64,000 bases of DNA, from assembly GCA_950295325.1 (NCBI GenBank), contig OX485808.1, positions 37,969,180 to 38,033,179 of the forward strand, given 5' to 3'. The translations under genes and the position numbers were made by a program. The notes below the pieces were generated by a model. The model was not told the origin of the DNA and did not search any database. It saw nothing but the letters and a program-made list of their open reading frames with translations. This stretch comes from Polytrichum commune (lineage: Eukaryota > Streptophyta > Polytrichopsida > Polytrichales > Polytrichaceae). Shown piece after piece: positions 34,574 through 45,838 of the stretch; position 1 is the first letter of the stretch; each line of letters starts with the position of its first letter.

Positions 34574-35329
34574 ATATGTCGCAACCCCGCTGAAAGACCA
34601 AGCCGGCCCATGAGGAAACCGTTCATAATATTTGACCTCAATGGGGTGCTTTGTCATTCCATGCATATCTCCAATAGTGCGTCGAAGGGTCCCTTCCGTA
34701 GTCCACAAGACATGGATTACGGCGGACAGTTCGATACTCTCATTAACAAGAAGGTTGTACGGGCCTGGCCGGGGTTGAGGTGCTTCCTTCGTGAGGTCCT
34801 TGGCTTGGCCCATGTCATCATCTGGAGCTCTATGCTCATGGACAACACGAAGGCCATCGTCGGTTTCCTTTTCCGAGAACTCGCAATGCCATGTTTGCTT
34901 CTCGGTCAAGAACACTGCGATGACCTTTATGACCGTAATGGCAACATTGTACCCAAGGTCGGAGGAGGCCGAGGGCCTCAATTCCTAAAGGTACTGAGGA
35001 AGAACCTTTGGGTGGGCGTCCCTATGTTGGAGGGGGTGCCCCACGGTTGTTGGCCCACCCTAGAGAACACACTCCTCATTGAGGACAGCCCAACAAAGAG
35101 TATTCTCAATCCCCCGGGCAGTTGCATATTCCCGGATCGTTGGGAGAGTGATAGAAATGACAACTTTCTAGAGAATGAACTAGGACCCTACATTAGGAGG
35201 CTTGCCTATCACCCCGGAAGTGTCCCGGATTTTGTCCTCTCCAACCCCATTGGCATTAGGCCTCTAGGCCCAAGAGATGAGGAATTTAGGAGGTTGTACG
35301 GCTATGCCAAACTCAATAAATTAATATGA
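34574..35329 (+). CDS. Coiled-coil/FCP1-like gene, copy 1, exon 2 (FCP1/SCP-like HAD domain)
   Basis: The exon encodes an FCP1-homology (NLI-interacting factor) HAD domain. Motif I is FDLNGVL; the first Asp is the expected nucleophile, but the second, normally the general acid, is Asn. VIIWSSM fits motif II, and LLIEDSPTKSILNPPG fits the SCP-type motif IV (normally DNSP). The proteins end in AKLNKLI-stop; the paralog ends KFNKLI. I place the acceptor at 34572-34573, in phase with exon 1, though its pyrimidine tract is weak. The ATG at 34610 is an alternative start if the domain is made alone. Families with DLNG/DINGLL exist in plants (from memory). With Asn at the acid position, phosphatase activity is doubtful and a binding role is possible. 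Confidence 0.75.
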   Translation: MCRNPAERPSRPMRKPFIIFDLNGVLCHSMHISNSASKGPFRSPQDMDYGGQFDTLINKKVVRAWPGLRCFLREVLGLAHVIIWSSMLMDNTKAIVGFLFRELAMPCLLLGQEHCDDLYDRNGNIVPKVGGGRGPQFLKVLRKNLWVGVPMLEGVPHGCWPTLENTLLIEDSPTKSILNPPGSCIFPDRWESDRNDNFLENELGPYIRRLAYHPGSVPDFVLSNPIGIRPLGPRDEEFRRLYGYAKLNKLI

Positions 35330-35417
35330 GAACTGTTTTTTGGATTTGTACTTGGACTCTCCATGTTTATATCTAACATTTCTCCCCTTATTTTGTAAAT
35401 GTATTTTTGTGTCTTAG

Positions 35418-36197
35418 TTGCCTCACCAAGCATCCCAAAGTCTCGTCAATGGCATGTGTGCATCTAAACCGGGCCCCAGCTCCCCTTCCATTGGTGTGAC
35501 CGACATTTCAATGCCTTCACTATTTCAATTTTCAGCCGTCGATACCGCCTCTGCTATTGATTACTCCAAAGACTCAGGGTTTGAAGACGGAGTTGTCGAT
35601 AGCCCTCCTCCAAAGGTTGCAAAACTCAATTACGCTCCATCTCCATCTCCATCTCCATCTCCATCTCCCCTCCGCAATGAGAAGCACGTTCGAAACCCGC
35701 GGTCGACCAGACGCCTTTGTATGGATGAACCCCAAATTGATGTCCCGGCATTTACGAGTGTCCCTGTTGTGCTTGTGGCCCCCCTCGATGTCCCAGAAGC
35801 TCAAACCACCGCCCCGCAGGCCAAGGTGCCCAATTATTGGCATTCTCAAGTTTTTCCTTCATGATTTTCGTGTATTAGTGCATTTCATATTCTTGGGTTT
35901 TTCGGACTTCCATCCGTAACTTATACTAACCCACGTCATTATATGTATTTATGGTCATTGTTTCAGACCCCAATATACATGAATGTGGGCCGTTCATCCT
36001 CGACTTCGTCATTGGATAGGCGAACACTGAAGAGTGCTTCTTGCGAGTCTGATCGTTGTTTGGCCCTACGGAAGAGTGCAAGACGTTCGGTTTCCCAAAC
36101 GCATTCGTATTCCACTTATTCGGTAGGGGGTCGGCAAATATGGGCAAATGGCTGTGAACCCTTTGAGTGGTCCACCACTCTGCGGGATCACTTTTAG
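35418..36197 (+). CDS. Two unassigned exons downstream of the FCP1-like gene
   Basis: After a good acceptor (GTCTTAG at about 35417) a frame runs to a TGA at 35864. It is Ser/Pro-rich and contains a (CCATCT)n microsatellite giving alternating Pro-Ser, plus the segment DSPPPKVAKLNY. After a second acceptor (TTTCAG near 35968) another basic frame (RRTLKSASC...LRKSARRS) runs to TAG at 36195-36197. PPPKVAKLN resembles APPPRKMAKRN in copy B and EPVKKVARKN in copy C of the methyltransferase-like genes. These exons may therefore be the 3' remnant of a third such gene, but the similarity is short and could simply be nuclear-localisation-like sequence. Confidence 0.35.
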
Positions 36198-39100
36198 TTA
36201 GAATGTTAGCATTAAAAGTTAGAATTGATAGGGAATTTAGGAAAAATTAGTTCATTTAGCATTTAGCCTAGAAGAAGGAAGGTCAAAATGAAACTAAGTA
36301 GTGCTAGAAGATAGCAAAGTAGAAAAAATGTGCTAGCTAGTATAAACAACTAGCTAAGCAAATATTAGTAGATGCTAGTTATTAAGCAAATGTTAGTAGA
36401 TGCTAGCTAAGCAAGTGTTAGTTTATTAGTTAGTGTGAGGCACACAAGACTATTGGAGGTGTTTTACGTAAGAAGATAAAATCGGCGTGAAGAATTTTGA
36501 AGACAAAAAAGAAAGAGAGCAAGGGGGATACTTGCCCACTTGCCCCCTTGCCAACTCGATGGCGGAAAAATTAGAAAGATTTCTAAAGGTTTTTTGTCGG
36601 AGCCACCTCGGCGAGAGGGTGGCAACCTCAACCGGGAAAACCCCCGAGCCAAAATTTCGGGAAAGGGTTTGAAAAATGGATCCGGTGGAGGAGGGGTCCA
36701 ACCCTTTTGTGAGAGGGTTTAAAAACCCCTCCTTCCACCTTGTAGCTCTCTCTCTTTCTCTAGTTTTTGGGCGAAGCCCTGCTTCAATGTAGTTAGGAAA
36801 AAATCCTTTAGCATGTATTCTCAATGGTCTAGAAGAAAGGCTTGAGAACCTCCTCTACTCTCTCTCTCCTAGTTAGGTTGTGTGTTTATTAACACACCAA
36901 CAAAATTATTCCTTCTTTTGTAAAGGTAGGTTGGATGGTAGAGTTTTGAGTAGAGGCATTATAGACCTCATCTGCCAATGCCCTGAAGGCTTAGTTCAAA
37001 AGCTAGAACAAGATACTTATCATTTTTCTCTTAGAGAGATTTCATATAGCTATCCATAGCCGTTTCCCATTTGTGATTTGGTTGAGATGACAATTAGTTA
37101 TGGATTTTCAAAGATGGAGTAGAAAAACTGGGTGGTCTTGTGGGTAGCGGCTGCTGGATCAGACCTGCGAGCCCAATAGGAATTTTAATTCCAAGAAATT
37201 ATATTTTTCCCAAGTAGAACTTTTGTGTAGCTTTCCAAAATGGCTTAGAACATTTGATTTGAGCATGATTTGAATTAGATATGAATTGTGCAAGATGGGA
37301 CACATAGTTTGAGAACTTTTGGTTGACTGCTGCATTACAGAGGACCTGCTGGGTTCACTTCGGCTTACCTTTCTAATCACATATTTTTATCAAATACATA
37401 TTTTTAATATCTCTCCAGGGTCATATAGAACGTTTGATTTGACTAAGATTTGAATTAGATATGAATTGTTGAAGGCGAGATACATAGTTTAAGCCTTCTT
37501 GATTGACTGCTGTGTTACAAGGAGTCCGCTGAATTTCTATTAGCTTAACCTGCTGATGTCATAATTTTTCTAGTTAGAGCTTGTTCATAGCTTTCCAATG
37601 GTATAAGGAAAGCCTAGATCCAAGTAGTAAGGAATGTGCTATGAATTTTTGAAGTTAGAAGGTAGATAGGTGGGTTGGAAGGGTCGGTTGAATCGACCTC
37701 ACACTTCCAACCCTCATAACTTTTGCATTGCTTATCCGATTAGAGTGATTTTTAGATCATTGGAAAGATAATTTGGTGCACTAAGTATAAATATTATGCT
37801 TAGGATTAAATTACAGGGCAGAATAACACTTTATATTTTAATTGTTAACTAAGGTACGCTTACTACCAAACTAGTTACAAAGAAGGAGGCAAGGTCGACG
37901 CTCGGAAAGTGGAGCAAGGAAGGAGGTAGCGGCTCGGCCTACATCAAGCCCAAATCAACCGAGGAAAATTGAGGTAAATTAACTAACCTTAAGCCTTCCA
38001 TTTAGGATTGGAGGGAGCACGGCTAAGGTACGCATCTCTAAACCCACTCACCTATCTCGTAAGGTCAAGTGGCTTGACCACTTGACCGCCAAGGGAGTAT
38101 CCAATTCCATTGTTTTCGGGGGCCCTTGGTATGTTTTGTGGTAGTAGCTTCATTTATTAGCAAGTTTCGTGTGTGGTAAGTCGGATTAATCACCGACACG
38201 ACCACTCTGAATGTTGTTGGTGGAAAGGTGGGGTTAATGACCCGCGAATCCACTATTATGTTGTTGGCCCCATATATTGGGAGTAATGGCCCCAATTTAT
38301 GAAGATTGCGCAACAGGTTGAACCTACAGGTCGCCCGTCACCCTGGTCCCATTGAGTTGCATTTCGTGGTCTATCCAGTGTAAACACATTTAACAATCAA
38401 AACATACAAAATAAATCGTAAACCCTTGTTGGCAAGAGACCCGAGGTAAGGGGTGATGCCTAATATGTTAATGTAGTGAGTTAGGACGTGCAAACAAAAG
38501 TAAGTAATTAAGAAGGAATTTGTGTGAAGGGTGGGACTTAGGCCAAGTTCCCCCGCTTAGAAAACTAAATAGAACTAAATAAAGAAATAGGAAGAATTGA
38601 ATGGTCCATCAAATTGTCGTTATTCCGTTCGTTGAGTTGGGGTGGTATGAGTCACACCCGGTTGGGTGTATCAGAACCATCCCAATTCACAAATTAGGAT
38701 TGCCTTGGTTTCAAGGCTGGTGCGTCTACGCGTAGAATAGGTTGTAGGTTAAGGTTAGAACTAGATATGAAATTGGTTAGTGGAGTTTAAAGCCACACTA
38801 GTAAAAAACTAAGGCCTAACCTCCGGAGGTACTACGACGCATATTTAATCTCCCTTAAAAATCTAACTACTCACGTTATACACCTATCATCCGGGTTCGG
38901 CTTGGGCGCCTGCAAATGCAGGCCACCTTCACCGAAGGGCTTGTGTGATACTTTTAGGCTCCCTCGAAAGGGGGTGGCCCAAAAGTACCACAATGGCACA
39001 TATTCGGGGTCGACAAATAAACAAGGTTACAACCGCGGACCCGAGATCTTTAGAGCCATGGAGGCCATGAAAGCAAAAGACTGTGAAACGGCAGTAAATG

Positions 39101-39470
39101 CTAATAATAGTATTGCAAAAACAAAAGTACTGAGTCGTAATCATGATCCGAACGCATAGGCTATATTAACATACATGTAGTTGTGGAATTATGTTTCTAG
39201 GACTTTCGCCTAATATTGGATATTCCACTTGCATTTTGTACTTCAACCCCTATTCAATAAATATGATATTGATTTTCCATATGCAAATGTTTTCATATAT
39301 CCCATTTTCTTATTTTTATGTGTAGTTCCATGCATTTGAGTCTCTTATTTGTTTCCAAAATTGGGAACATAGCATATGTTTAGTGTTTTCCTTCCTACAA
39401 ATGTGAAAGGCACGTCCTTAAATAGTCTCAAAATCAACAAAAAGTCTCCAATTACCGAATATAGTGTTAT
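36198..39470. other. Repeat-rich stretch, probably retrotransposon-derived; no intact gene
   Basis: About 36200-36930 has LTR-like text: a TTTAAAAACCCC promoter-like box followed by pyrimidine-rich sequence. About 37227-37410 and 37425-37610 are diverged tandem duplicates sharing TTGAATTAGATATGAATTG and TTGACTGCTG. The text around 37690-37790 resembles leader sequences of plant LTR retrotransposons as I remember them. No gag-pol frames are visible. The open frames at 38065-38313 and 38902-39159 are unconvincing. Confidence 0.4.
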
Positions 39471-39479
39471 AGGACCAAA

Positions 39480-42400
39480 TTTTGCACATTGAGGTTGTTA
39501 GCTTGTATGTGTGGAAATGTGCAACTAGTTGGTCGTTAGGTTCAACTAGTTTGTATGTGATCTACAATTTCACCCTCTCGGAACCGAGAGGGTCTAAGGA
39601 TACAAAGGTGGGACAAAGATGGGACTCTAATGTTTAAAGCTTGTATGTTTGGCTGGGTTCATGAAGTTGGTCGTTTGGTTCAACTGTTTTGGCTGTGGTC
39701 CAAAATTTTACCCTCTCGGAACCGAGAGGGTCTTAGGATAGAAATGTAAGACCAGATTATGCACCATAAGTTTGGAAGCTTGTATGTGTGGATGGGTTCA
39801 CCTTGTTCGTATTTACATTAAACTAGTTTGTTTGTTGTCTACAATTTCACACTCTCGGAACCTTAAGTTGCACATTAAGGTTGTTAGATTGTTCGTCGTT
39901 AGGTCCAAGTAGTTGTTTGTGTTCCAGAATTTCACCCTCTCGGAGCCAAGAGGATCTTTGTGTAGTAAAGAAGCAAGAGATTTTGAACATCAAGGAGTAA
40001 TATAGGACCAGAATTTGAATATGCAGGTTAAAAGCTCGTATGTGTACTGGAATTTCACCCTCTCGGAACGGAGAGGGTCCTAGATTAGAAATAGATTGCA
40101 CTATATTGTTTTCAGCTTGGATGTGTGGATAGGTCCAACTAGTTTGTTCTTGTGTTCACATGGTTAAGTTTGGGGCTAGAAATTCACCCTCTCGGAACCG
40201 AGAGGGTCTTGGGATGGAAATATATGACCAGATTCTGCACAACAATGTTGTTAGGTTGTATGGGTTAATAGGTTCCACTAGTTAGTTGTGAGGTTCAACT
40301 AGTTTGTTTGTGGTCCATAATTTGACCTCTCGGAACCGAGAGGGTCTTCTTCTAGAAATGTAGGACCAGATTTAGCACATTAAAGTTCTTAGCTTGTGGG
40401 TATGGATAGGTCCAACAAGTTGGCCGTTAGGTCGAACTGATTTGTTTCTGGTCCACAATTTTACCCTCTCGGAACCGACAAGGTCTTGGTTTAGAAATAA
40501 AGGACCATATTTTGCACATTAAGGTTCTTAGCTTGTGGGTATGGATAGGTCCAACTAGTTAGTTGTGAGGTTCAACTAGTTTGTTTGTGGTCCAGAATTT
40601 GACCCTCTCGGAACCGAGAGGGTCTTCTTGTTGAAATGTAGGACAATATTTTGCACATTAAGGTTCTTAGCTTGTCCGTATGGATAGGTCCAACTAGTTA
40701 GTTGTGAGGTCCAACTAGTTAGTTGTGAGGTTCAACTAGTTTGTTTGTGGTCTAGAATTTGACCCTCTCGGAACCGAGAGGGTCTTCTTGTAGAAATGTA
40801 GGACAAGATTTTGCACATTAAGGTTCTTAGCTTGTCGGTATGGATAGGTCCAACTAGTTAGTTGTGAGGTTCAACTAGTTTGTTTGTGGTCCAGAATTTG
40901 ACCCTCTCGGAACCAAGAGGGTCTTCTTGTAGAAATGTAGGACCAGATTTTGCACATTAAAGTTCTTAGCTTGTGGGTATGGATAGGTCCACCTAGTTAG
41001 TTGTGAGGTTCAACTAGTTTGTTTGTGGTCCAGAATTTGACCCTCTCAGAACCGAGAGGGTCTTCTTGTAGAAATGTAGGACAAGATTTTGCACATTAAG
41101 GTTCTTAGCTTGTGGGTATGGATAGGTCCAACTAGTTAGTTGTGAGGTTCAACTAGTTTGTTTGTGGTCCAGAATTTGACCCTCTCGGAACCGAGAGGGT
41201 CTTCTTGTAGAAATGTAGGACAAGATTTTGCACATTAAGGTTCTTAGCTTGTGGGTATGGACAGGGTTGTCTATTGTGTCGTGACGGAGGCTAATCCCGA
41301 CATAATGTCGTGGCGTCACAACACGTATCTGTCACGACATTATGCCGGATGCCGTCTTTATCCTGACGAACTTGAATTTTACCGTATTTTTGTGTGTAAT
41401 TACATTACCCCAATGAGGACACGTAGGATTTACGATGTCCACGTATGGTGCCATGTCAGCAAAGTAGAGGTAAAGTGGGAAAAAAATTACTAGCGCCCGT
41501 CCCCCCCCCCCCCCCGTTCCCCCCGCTCCCTACGTTCCCCTCCCCCATCCGGCCCCCCATCCGGCCCTCATCCGCCCCCCCCCCCCCCCACCATCCGAAC
41601 CCCCTCCCCCCCATCCGAACCCCCTCCCCCCCCAATCCGAACCCCAATCCGGCCCCCATCCGTACCCCATCCGGCCTCCATCCGGTACCCCATCCGGCCC
41701 CCATCCGGCCCTCCATCCGGCGTTCCCCCCGTCTGCATCCGTTCCCGTCCCCGTCCGCTCCGTTCCCCTCCCCCCCACACCCTCATTTGTCATATTTTAC
41801 TACTTTGATTTTAACAAAATGATAAACACAAAGGCAAAATGATTTACCTGGCAAGGGAAATATGCACATCCACGTCGGATTTTTCTGCCACATTGGATGC
41901 CACCTTGGCAAAGAGGTAAGTATTTTACCCACCCTACTAGCTTCCCCCTAGTATGACCCTACGTGGACCCTATTATGTCGTGACGGAGGGGTCCGCCCCG
42001 ACACGACACGTCATGACGGTGGCAGGACGTCGCGATAGACAACCCTGGGTATGGATAGGTCCAACTAGTTAGTTGTGAGGTTCAACTAGTTTGTTTGTGG
42101 TCCAGAATTTGACCCTCTCGAAACCGAGAGGGTTTTCTTGTAGAAATGTAGGACCAGATTTTGCAAATTAAAGTTCTTAGCTTGTGGGTATGGATAGGTC
42201 CACCTAGTTAGTTGTGAGGTTCAACTAGTTTGTTTGTGGTCCAAAATTTGACCCTCTCGGAACCGAGAGGGTCTTCTTCTGTAGGACCAGATTTTGCACA
42301 TTAAAGTTCTTAGCTTGTGGGTATGGATAGGTCCACCTAGTTAGTTGTGAGGTTCAACTAGTTTGTTTGTGGTCCAGAATTTGACCCTCTCGAAACCCAG

Positions 42401-43360
42401 AGGGTCTTCTTGTAGACATGTAGGACAAGATTTTGCACATTAAGGTTCTTAGCTTGTGGGTATGGATTGGTGCAACTAGTTGGCCGTTAGGTTGAACTGA
42501 TTTTTTTTTTTGTGGTCCAGATTTTGACCCTCTCGGAACCGAGAGGGTCTTGGTTTAGAAATGTAGGACCATATTTTGCACATTAAGGTTCCTAGCTTGT
42601 GGGTATGGATAGGTCCAACTAGTTAGTTGTGAGGTTCAACTAGTTTGTTTGTGGTCTAGAATTTGACCCTCTCGGAACCGAGAGGGTCTTCTTGTAGAAA
42701 TGTAGGACCAGATTTTGCACATAAAAGTTCTTAGCTTGTGGGTATGGATAGGTCCAACTAGTTAGTTGTGAGGTTCATTAGTTTGTTTGTGGTCTAGAAT
42801 TTGACCCTCTCGGAACCGAGAGGGTCTTCTTGTAGAAATGTAGGACCAGATTTTGCACATTAAAGTTCTTAGCTTGTGGGTATGGATAGGTCCAACTAGT
42901 TAGTTGTGAGGTTCAACTAGTTTGTTTGTGGTCCAGAATTTGACCCTCTCGGAACCGAGAGGGTCTTCTCGTAGAAATGTAGGACCAGATTTTTCACATT
43001 AAAGTTCTTAGCTTGTGGGTATGGATAGGTCCACCTAGTTAGTTGTGAGGTTCAACTAGTTTGCTTGTGGTCCAGAATTTGACCCTCTCGGATCGAGAGG
43101 GTCTTCTTGTAGAAATGTAGGACAAGATTTTGCACATTAAGGTTCTTAGCTTGTGGGTATGGATAGGTCCAACTAGTTGGCCGTTAGGTTGAACTAATTT
43201 GTTTGTGGTCCACAATTTTACCCTCTCGGAGCCGAGAGGGTCTTCTTGTAGAAATGTACGACCTGATTTTGCACATTAAGGTTCTTAGCTTGTAGGTATG
43301 GATTGGTGCAACTAGGTGGCCGTTAGCTTCAAGTAGTTTGTTTGTGTTTTACCCTCTCTA
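39480..43360. repeat. Satellite array 1, 139-bp unit with a short palindrome
   Basis: Each unit contains CCCTCTCGGAACCGAGAGGG, two 9-bp inverted arms around AA. Conserved text follows, such as TAGAAATGTAGGACCAGATT, GGTATGGATAGGTCCAACTA and GGTTCAACTAGTTTGTTTG. Landmarks at 40900, 41039 and 41178 give an exact 139-bp period; one unit near 40700 has a 21-bp internal duplication. About 20 units are present. The left units (39,570-40,200) are more diverged, the middle ones nearly identical. The array is split by the hAT-like element at 41262-42047 and stops at the methyltransferase-like copy B. It encodes nothing. Confidence 0.9.
41262..42047. mobile_element. hAT-like non-autonomous element, 786 bp
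   Basis: Inverted ends CAGGGTTGTCTAT are flanked by a perfect 8-bp duplication GGTATGGA (41254-41261 and 42048-42055), and excision restores the satellite text. An 8-bp duplication and CAGGG ends are hAT hallmarks. The centre is extremely C-rich on the plus strand (41500-41775), with runs of C and a CATCCGGCC/CATCCGAACC microsatellite. No transposase is present. Additional inverted text (GTCGTGACGG) lies near both ends. Confidence 0.85.
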
Positions 43361-43403
43361 GAGTCTAACCACATTTCTAACTTTTGGTTTCTCTCTTCTC
43401 AGT

Positions 43404-45838
43404 TGGAGAAGGGAGTTGAGGATGAGATAGCGTCATTTGAAAATGAATGCTCCATCGACATCGACTGGACTTCTACAGAAGATCTTTTGCAACCTGCTCA
43501 TTTTGTGGAGCATTGGAGGCTCATTTTGTGGGACAAGGCTTTCCGAGTATATTTTGATGAGAAGGGTGACTTGAAGTTTACCAAAGGGCTCAATCTCTTG
43601 GAGTGCGAGGAAGGACCCATTGCTATCAAACGTGTTGCTTATCGGTAAACATCCTCGTTTTTCTTTTCTCCTTCTTATCTTCGTTTCTTTTCATTTTTTC
43701 CAATCCATTTTTTTTTTCTCATTTTGTTTACTTTGTAGGTACATTCATCAAGAGCTTGTCGTGAAGAATGCTCTTCCTTCTTCGTCGTTGCCATTATTCC
43801 TTCAAGATTGGATCGATGACAATTCAAATCTTTGTGTGTACACGCCTATGCAACTTGTAAAATTTCCACGCATGCATTTGGTGGCGGGTGGTTGGTACTT
43901 GGATTGTTCTCATGGGTTCGTTCCCGACGTAGAGGAACCCCTCTACAACATCCTTGCTTCCTCTGCTCCTGAGGTTATTGAATTGGAGGAAGAGCCGGAT
44001 GAAGAAGAGATTCCACCCCCTCCAACGAATGACAAAGAGGTTGTGCCTGTGAAGGCCAAGGGCAAAGGTAAGAAGGTGGCCTCTAGTCAAATGTCCACCC
44101 GTTCTTTCACCAAGGCCTCTGTTCAACGCACTCCTGTTCCAGCTATCACGGTTGTTGGAAGTCCAACGGCAACTCCTTCTCCTGTTCTTGTTCCTGGTCC
44201 TTCCCATAGCGTTGTCAACATTCCCTCTGTGCTGCGCAAGAGGAAGGCCGTCGCTCCGGACACATCCGCAACCTCTTCGGAGAAGTCTTCTTCTTTCTCT
44301 TTGATTGAGAATGTCGACATGGGGGAGCTTATAGAGGATCTGATGCGGTCTAAGGTTCCCCCTCCACCTTACCGACGCATCCAAGAATTCCTTACCAAGG
44401 TTTGCACGACATTCTCTTTTTTTCCCATTCATTCCATATGTTGCACCCGGTTGTTTTTTTCTTACATTTGCATTGGATTTTCTCTTCACAGCGGGCCGTA
44501 CTCATCCCAATACGAATCCTAAGGTTCACACATGGCTAGATCTATTGATTGCAGATGTGCCGGGGAACCTCCGTGTGCCTAGAATCTCCTCATCATTGTC
44601 AGATGTTCCTCATTGGAACAAACGTTCTTCCACGTACTTTGAGGTTCTTTTTGCCTTCGCAAGCGCCAACCTCCATGACGATGGCGTTCTTGTGTTTGCA
44701 CACGCCGCTGATCCGGAGGTGTCTAGATCAATTCACAACTGGGCACATGCGGAGGACTTTTACGTTGCCGAAGATTGGTTTGGCATGAATGACCTCGATC
44801 TTCAATCGCCCACTAATCCTTCTGAGTTGATAATTACTTTCTAGCCTCATCTTTCTTTATTCTTGTCTTTGTTTCAATTACATTTTTTGGATTCCTAAAT
44901 CTACCCTTCGCATTTCTTGTAGACTCGCAAGTTCTTCATCAAGGTGCTTGTCCGTAATGAATCTGTTCTGAATGTCCAGACCTCGGACTTCAAGGACATG
45001 GGTTATAATTTCAAGATAGATGATTGGCTCAACAGCTTCGCCGGTGCGAATAACCAATCGATGAGGGAAGACGGGGTGCCTTGGAGGGGTGCTCGTGAAA
45101 AGCGCCCCGAGTTTTTTTCCATCTTTTTTTTCGCCCTCACGGACAAGGACGATATTATTATGGATTGGCAATGTGGCGTTGATTGGTTTTCCATCTCTTT
45201 GTTTTTTTCTCTCTATTATGTAATGCTTCGTTTTCTTTGCTACTTGCTTAATTTTCCATTCATTTCCTTATACTCAGTTTCTCGCATCTATTTCTTCTAG
45301 GAGGTTCCGTCATTGTATGCCATTCCATTCAACGACATATTGTGGTGCTTGAATCAGACATCGACATCTACAAGTCCATCCTACTCCCCATGCGTAAGCC
45401 TGAGCAAGAATACACTTCGTAGCATGCTGCCCCGCAACGAGGCTCGATTTTTGCTCCTCCTCCTCGGAAGATGGCGAAGCGCAATTTCGATTTGCTGTGT
45501 GCGTAAGTTCACTCTTCGTTTCTTACTGGCTTCCTTGCATTTTTCCCCTCTCGGATTTGAATTTTCGGCTTGTGCTCATGTTTGTTGTTTCCTCTTCCTA
45601 TATGTGCAGAGTTTGAAATGCGAGCCCAATTCGTGTCCTTCATGCGGACATGTTTTCAACCCCTTCGATGACATTCGAGCTCCTTTCCTATGCCGCAGAC
45701 CTTGCGCACCTTTTGTCAGAGGCACCGTCCCCACTTCCTGCTCGCACACGTCATTTCAATAAACTAGTATTGGATTTCCTAGACATAGAGGCAGAGCAGG
45801 GTGAGGAAAGAAATATACATGGTGGCCCAAGTTGTTGA
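43404..45838 (+). pseudogene. N6/N4 amino-methyltransferase-like gene, copy B
   Basis: Six exons can be laid out: 43404-43644, 43739-44399, 44492 to about 44829, 44923-45175, 45301-45502 and 45610-45838. Exons 1-2 encode an unknown N-terminal region (KGLNLLECEEGPIAIKR, then MQLVKFPRMHLVAGGWY) and a Pro/Lys-rich linker. Exon 3 carries LLIADVPG where amino-methyltransferases have the DPPY motif, then LHDDGVLVFAH. Exons 4-5 carry FFIKVLVR and PWRGAREKRPEF, then DWQCGGGSVIV, which matches the SAM motif (family D-P-F-x-G-x-G), then RHIVVLESD. This is the beta-class order, catalytic motif before SAM motif. DVPG replaces DPPY. Lesions are a phase mismatch at the exon 2/3 junction, a missing GT after exon 3, a TAG at 45420-45422 and a TGA in exon 6. 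The first exon must lie upstream of, or have been lost to, the satellite. Confidence 0.65.

Noticed and set aside
41445-41822. Proline-rich plus-strand frame and glycine/arginine-rich minus-strand frames
   Set aside because: Translation of the C-rich microsatellite inside the hAT-like element.
39480-43360. Resemblance to a CRISPR array (regular repeats with palindromes)
   Set aside because: Whole 139-bp units are repeated without unique spacers, and the sequence is nuclear plant DNA with introns. It is a satellite.
43824-44489. A 221-codon minus-strand frame
   Set aside because: Antisense to exons 2-3 of methyltransferase-like copy B, which has matching exons in copy C on the plus strand.
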